DNA of 64,000 nt from positions 50,363,724 through 50,427,723 of the forward strand of contig NC_087068.1 in NCBI RefSeq assembly GCF_963678635.1, written 5' to 3'. A program made the translations under genes and the position numbers. This DNA comes from Symsagittifera roscoffensis (taxonomy: Eukaryota; Xenacoelomorpha; Acoela; Convolutidae). Within the stretch, counting starts at the first letter, position 1; each line of letters begins with the position of its first letter. The notes beneath the pieces are model-generated. The model saw only the letters and a program-made list of their open reading frames with translations, was not told the DNA's origin and did not search any database. Shown here one piece after another: positions 59,887 to 64,000 of this stretch.

Positions 59887-60960
59887 GTTTCTTAAAATTC
59901 ATGTATTTCTACCCGAGTCGAAGTTTCAACTTTATGTTTTCAAACTAGATGTCATTGCGCGACAAAAATCCATAGTCGCGCAGTGCTTATGGTTGAACTG
60001 AGTCAAACATAAAATCGAACTGGGTCGAGACATAAAGTCAAACCGAGTCCAAAGTCTCGAGTTAGAGGTTCTTGGCCGCGAACCTCTTGACATAGCAAAT
60101 ATCGTGAAATCAAGTTATTAATTGGAATTTCAATCAACTAGCGATACCCCAGTAGTTATGGTTCATGAGAAAACTTTGGGAAAAAGTTGTCACATGAAGT
60201 TCTACTGACAGCGTTCTGTATCGTGAAGCAAACTCTTAACATCCGCCCTGAATTCCAGTCAGCACTAACACAATCATGTTTGATGTGATAACTCCTCTCC
60301 GCTTACAGCTTGCCCAAATTTGTCCAAACTTTTTTCGTTTTTTAAAGCAGTTTGCTCGCTGACCAGGATACGCACGAGTGAAGAAGTCCGTCAGCACTTT
60401 TTGAACCCAAGAGATAGAAGAAAAATTACCAGCCTTGAAAAAAAAAGCTAAATAGAACTCCGATTCCGATTTTGCTCTCTAATTTTGAAACTTTGCCTGG
60501 ATAGCCCACTAGTCAAACTCTAGGGGTTAAATTAGTGCAACCGCAACTAAGAAAAATGAAAAAATTGATTATAATGGATTTTTGCGATCTAAAACAATGT
60601 CAATATAATTTATTCCCATTCCAGGCTTAGACAAAAAAATTAGACAAAAAAATGGATTCAAATCTATTTTTTCAGGCAAATAACATAATGCATTATATTT
60701 GAATTGAAATCAATCATAATGGATTATAAAAACAAGTACAAAATCATATTAAAATTGATTTTTTTTCATTTATTTTCGTTTTGCGTCGTGCTAAATTTTG
60801 CAAGAATTAATGCTTTTAACAGATGAAAATGCAAATTTTTCGCAAAGTGAGTGTACGTCCTACTCCTTTTCTAAACCTAAACTCAAATTGTAAAAATATT
60901 TTGTTGACATCTTCCCCCTAACATTTGGCCCTTTGCTCCCTTACAACCCCCATTCCAATG
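59887..60960. other. no gene recognised
   Basis: A part near 60,125-60,185 duplicates 58,700-58,765. 60,550-60,760 has ATTATAATGGATT words similar to the centre of DNA element B and the foldback at 61.5 kb. No coding region supported. Confidence 0.4.
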
Positions 60961-60987
60961 TGTGCCTCTTTGCCCCTCCCACACTTG

Positions 60988-60995
60988 AACAACCC

Positions 60996-61046
<51 letters not shown>

Positions 61047-61070
61047 GGTTTCTGCCCCCCCCCCCCCCTA
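60988..61070. repeat. CA microsatellite and C runs
   Basis: About 22 CA units from 61,000, bounded by C-rich tracts; the other strand is G/T-rich. The following 61,080-61,260 is C-rich and then G-rich low complexity. ORFs here are artefacts. Confidence 0.9.
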
Positions 61071-61479
61071 CGCTGAACCATCCCGCCCTACCTGAATCAC
61101 CCGAACCCGCACCTGAATCAGCAAACCCCCCCATCCAGTTGAACCCCCCCTTCCCCCCACTGATCCGGTTTAGGCAGGTGATTGTATGTGTGTGAGGGGG
61201 GTTGTTTTAGTTGGGTTTCAATTGGTGGAGGGGGTTGGTTCAGGTGGGGGCAGGGTTGGGATTGGTTCAAGTGGTGGAATGGCGGGTGTTAGGGTACAAA
61301 GGGGTCAAACATTGGAGAGAATAGGAGAGGCAATTGTTGAAAGGAACAAAATTCAGCTATTGAGTAACATAAAAAAGAAACAAAATTATCAAATCTTGTA
61401 AATAATCAAAAACAACTAATTTTAGTTTTAAAAATAAAAAAGACTTTATGTGTGTTGGAATTCGCATCTGAACACAGTG

Positions 61480-61682
61480 AGAAAAATCGATTTTAATTGA
61501 GTTTTATTGTCAGTGGCCACAAAAGTGAAAAAAAAACATATTATAATGGATTAAGAATGGATTTTGTTTCCTCGAAAAACAGTAATATTATAATCCAATT
61601 TTAATTAATTTTAATTGATTTTTTTTTCACTTTTGTGGGTACTGACAGAAAAACTCAATTAGACTCGATTTTTTTTCATTGA
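61480..61682. mobile_element. 200-bp foldback element
   Basis: The left arm (61,480-61,541: AATCGATTTTAATTGAGTTT, TGTCAGTGGCCACAAAAGTG, poly-A) is mirrored by the right arm (61,618-61,682: poly-T, CACTTTTGTGGGTACTGACA, AAACTCAATTAGACTCGATT). The arms are about 60 bp with few mismatches, around an 80-bp AT-rich centre. No ORF. It resembles a foldback MITE. Confidence 0.7.
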
Positions 61683-61799
61683 AATCCAACGCGGGCAAGG
61701 ACGGCATTGGTGCAATGTTATTAACGTTGCTAATTGTTGTTGTACAGAAATTACCGATGTCAGCTATGATTATAATTTAAGCTACCATTATAATTTTGT

Positions 61800-62215
61800 T
61801 AGACCCTTTAGTCTTAAGCCGGACTAAATGACCCACACGGCCTGAGTTTAAAATCATATTGTCCATGAGGGCTAAACTGAACTTTTCCGGTCGAAGTTGC
61901 CTGAATTTGTGTTCAGACGGTCCAAACGGTCTGAATCCGGATTCCTTCAGTCCACACGGCTTGAACCCGGAGTCTTTCGATTCACATGGTCTGAATCCGG
62001 ATTCTTCTGGTCCGCGCCGTCTAAACCCGAGTTTTTCTGGTCCGCACGTTCTGAAGCCGGGTTCCTTTAACCCACGCGGTCTGAATCCGGATTCTTTCTT
62101 TGCACATGGTCTAAATCCGGATTCCTCCGGCCTACAATGTCTGAAAACGGACTTTTTAGTCCACACGGTCTAAAACCGAATATCCTCAGTCCACACGGTC
62201 TGACCTTAAAACCGA
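61800..62215. repeat. 30-bp minisatellite, about 10-12 copies
   Basis: Units of the type GGTCTGAATCCGGATTCYTT followed by CGGTCCACAC repeat every 30 bp with 10-30% differences. Because 30 is divisible by 3 and stops are rare, both strands are open. The plus strand gives an HGLNPDSFSP-like decapeptide, the minus strand an ESGFRPCGPE-like one. The two ORFs (61,859-62,173 plus, 61,777-62,166 minus) cannot both be genes and probably neither is. It lies 200 bp upstream of the dioxygenase-like start codon. Confidence 0.85.
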
Positions 62216-62422
62216 AACGTCGATCCGGGTAATGATAAAACAAATTTGAAATTGATATGGATTTGATTTTAATCACCAGTTTGATTCGCTCAGAACTTGA
62301 TTCATTCTTTGATCACCGCTTGATTTTGTTTTCTTATCACCGACTCTCATCATTTTATGACAAAGCTCAGTTTGTTATCATATGAAACTATACACATTTT
62401 AAATCAGGCGTTTTAATACATC

Positions 62423-62670
62423 ATGAGATCTGAGTTTACTATACCACCTGTGGTAGATTTTTGTTCTTTGTCGGGTAAAAACGAAGACTCTTGCGATGTT
62501 TTGCATCTCAAGTCAGTCGGAACTGAATTGGTATCTGCTTTGAAGTCTACCGGATTCCTGTACTTGAAGAACACTGAAGTCAGTCGAGATGAAGTGGTCG
62601 CGCTGAACAGAGTGGCAGGTGACTTTTTTGATGAGCCGACTGAGTTTAAGAATCAGTTCGCAATAGACAG
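62423..62670 (+). CDS. dioxygenase-like exon 1
   Basis: 82 codons plus two bases. The ATG is chosen because FTIPPVVDF directly follows, the usual start of this family. The donor CAG/GTTTGC leaves phase 2. Confidence 0.75.
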
Positions 62671-63462
62671 GTTTGCAGTCTAGTCCTTCAAACTTACTTT
62701 GCAAAATGAAAAAATATATCAATAAGCTCTAAACTTAGTAACGATCAGTTCTTTCACTCGAGCAAAAGCAGAAAATACAAAAAGATCACTTCACATGTGC
62801 TGAGTTGAATAGCATCTAAACTTTTTCCTGTAAATCGCATAAATTTTTGCATAAATTACTGCTTTGAACAAACAAAATTATACAAAATACGTTTGATTGC
62901 TTTCCTTTACATTGAAGGGCGAATGGAGTTTTCCATGGCTACATGGGACACAAGGTAAGTTAATTACAGCTACACTCAAAGATGACAATAAATGGTCATG
63001 GAACAAACTTTCTCCAGGAGAAAAACGTGCTTCCAGTTTGTTTATAACATATTGCGCTTCTTTAGTCTTAATTGGTTCTGAAATAACTCTTAAAGAATGA
63101 AAACCAAAAAACCAATGTTTTCACACATATGTTTTTTTCTGGTAATGCCTCGCTATCTCATGCAAATCACACTGATCATGAAATGATTATCAATCCTGCT
63201 TACCAAACTGTTATTTCCTAGAGGAATGACTCAGAAATTATTTACTATCGTTTTTTGTCCACTTGTAATCGCTTTCTTGAATTTCAGCTGGAAAACTTGG
63301 ACCCTACGAACCCCAGTGACCTGAAGGAGGCGTTCAAAATGTTGCCCCCTTGTGACCTCTGGCCCAACAACCCGAATGGACTCCAGTTTAAACAACGGAC
63401 AATGAACGCATACAACAAGTTGCACTGCATCGCTACGAAGATAATGAGAGCATTGGCTGCAG
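62423..63462 (+). CDS. 2-oxoglutarate/Fe(II) dioxygenase-like gene, first three exons, partial
   Basis: Exons 62,423-62,670, 62,918-62,954 and 63,288-63,462 join in frame to about 152 residues. They match the N-terminal domain of isopenicillin N synthase-like dioxygenases: IPPVVDFCSL, GFLYLKN, a DFFDEP phrase where the family has FF.LP, NQFAIDR, ANGVFHGYMGH, then SDLKEAFKM and a C-terminal helix ATKIMRALAAG. Donors are CAG/GTTTGC, AAG/GTAAGT and CAG/GTTTCC, with AG acceptors. The HxD...H iron-binding core would lie in later exons beyond the window, so activity cannot be judged. Substrates of such animal enzymes are mostly unknown. A possible acceptor (AAATCAG) lies 15 bases before the ATG. 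Confidence 0.78.
62918..62954 (+). CDS. dioxygenase-like exon 2 (37 bases)
   Basis: Micro-exon too short for ORF calling. It completes an Arg codon and encodes ANGVFHGYMGHK, matching the conserved HGY-type motif after the DR of exon 1. It is bounded by AAG and a consensus GTAAGT donor. Confidence 0.72.
63288..63462 (+). CDS. dioxygenase-like exon 3
   Basis: 58 codons plus one base after TTTCAG. PSDLKEAF and NGLQFKQ. The open frame continues to a stop at 63,494, but the family alignment and the paralogous exon at 59,712 favour a donor at 63,463. Confidence 0.72.
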
Positions 63463-64000
63463 GTTTCCGAAAGTTTATGCAACTTGTATCTTAAAAATTA
63501 AATTCAGTTAGTTTGAATCAAATTAGATACGAGGTATAAGTTAAGCACAGATAGGGGTTTTTAAAATTCTGAATAAATAGCATTGACAGAAAACACAATC
63601 TTATCTTTTATCTTTTATCTTCACTCCGAGCATAAAAATCATTTTGGCACTTGCGGAATTCAACATTGCAAAATTATAAAAAACTGCTATGCTGAATGAC
63701 CCTCAGAAAAATCTCAAAAACATTTAGTGAAAATGCAGTTCAATAAATGTTAATTTCAGATAAGTGTAATGTCAAATTTATGTGAACTGAAATAGCATTC
63801 CTTGTCACTTTTTTGTTCACAATATACTGAGATTAAAAACATAAATCCTTCAGCGGACTATACTTACCAAAAAAATATACACAATTTATTTAACCAGAAA
63901 TCTATTTATCTTAAGAAAAACAAAAAACAAACATTTGCTGAACTATTGTGCCAGAAAGTGTTAAGAAAAGCGAAAACGATGTGTATTATAACTCAATTTC
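63463..64000 (+). other. intron of the dioxygenase-like gene, to window end
   Basis: AT-rich, with no exon resembling the next part of the family (PEDFF-like helix or catalytic core). The gene is presumed to continue to the right. Confidence 0.45.

Noticed and set aside
61777-62173. 129- and 104-residue repeat proteins on opposite strands
   Set aside because: Both come from the same 30-bp minisatellite; no independent sign of coding on either strand.
1-64000. CRISPR array, bacterial operon or phage-like system
   Set aside because: Introns, LTR elements, LINEs and SINEs show nuclear eukaryotic DNA; the regular repeats lack unique spacers of constant length.

Overview
The window reads as AT-rich nuclear DNA of an animal. 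Genes are sparse and split by introns, and most of the sequence is transposable elements and simple or tandem repeats. No bacterial features, CRISPR array, rRNA or intact tRNA gene was seen. The lineage cannot be fixed from the sequence. An env-bearing Ty3/gypsy-type retrotransposon family, tRNA-derived SINEs and an intron without a GT donor would fit a tunicate or another invertebrate, but that is only inference.

Layout. 1-1,300: diverged tandem repeat of about 667 bp. 2,240-5,485: long G-poor AATCATAAT array, followed by a tRNA-derived SINE on the minus strand (5,549-5,795). 7,029-19,057: complete LTR retrotransposon on the plus strand (element 1) with a 4-bp target duplication AAGG, a decayed pol and a large env-like region. 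20,300-20,605: remnant of a LINE reverse transcriptase; 20,611-20,975: hAT-like MITE. 21,413-45,963: four-exon peroxiredoxin-5 gene whose last intron (20.7 kb) holds a second LTR element on the minus strand (element 2, 25,595-43,746, target duplication AGAG). 46.7-54.1 kb: diverged tandem repeats, foldbacks, and two copies of an inverted-repeat DNA element with perfect 8-bp target duplications. 54,636-54,882: second copy of the SINE. 55.5-56.9 kb: broken LINE. 57.5-62.2 kb: microsatellites, GC-rich repeats, a 200-bp foldback and a 30-bp minisatellite. 62,423 to the window edge: first three exons of an Fe(II)/2-oxoglutarate dioxygenase-like gene, with a spare copy of its third exon 3.6 kb upstream.

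Host genes. The peroxiredoxin assembles to 159 residues with the catalytic cysteines at the expected places. The dioxygenase-like gene runs off the right edge. One further short ORF (49,203-49,406, minus) may be the first coding exon of a single-pass membrane protein. The two LTR elements are relatives: they share LTR ends, primer site and an LTR hairpin. Neither can be autonomous. Element 1 lacks a recognisable gag and the reverse-transcriptase palm and has lost part of the integrase core. Element 2 keeps those regions with many breaks and carries large internal duplications and an inversion.
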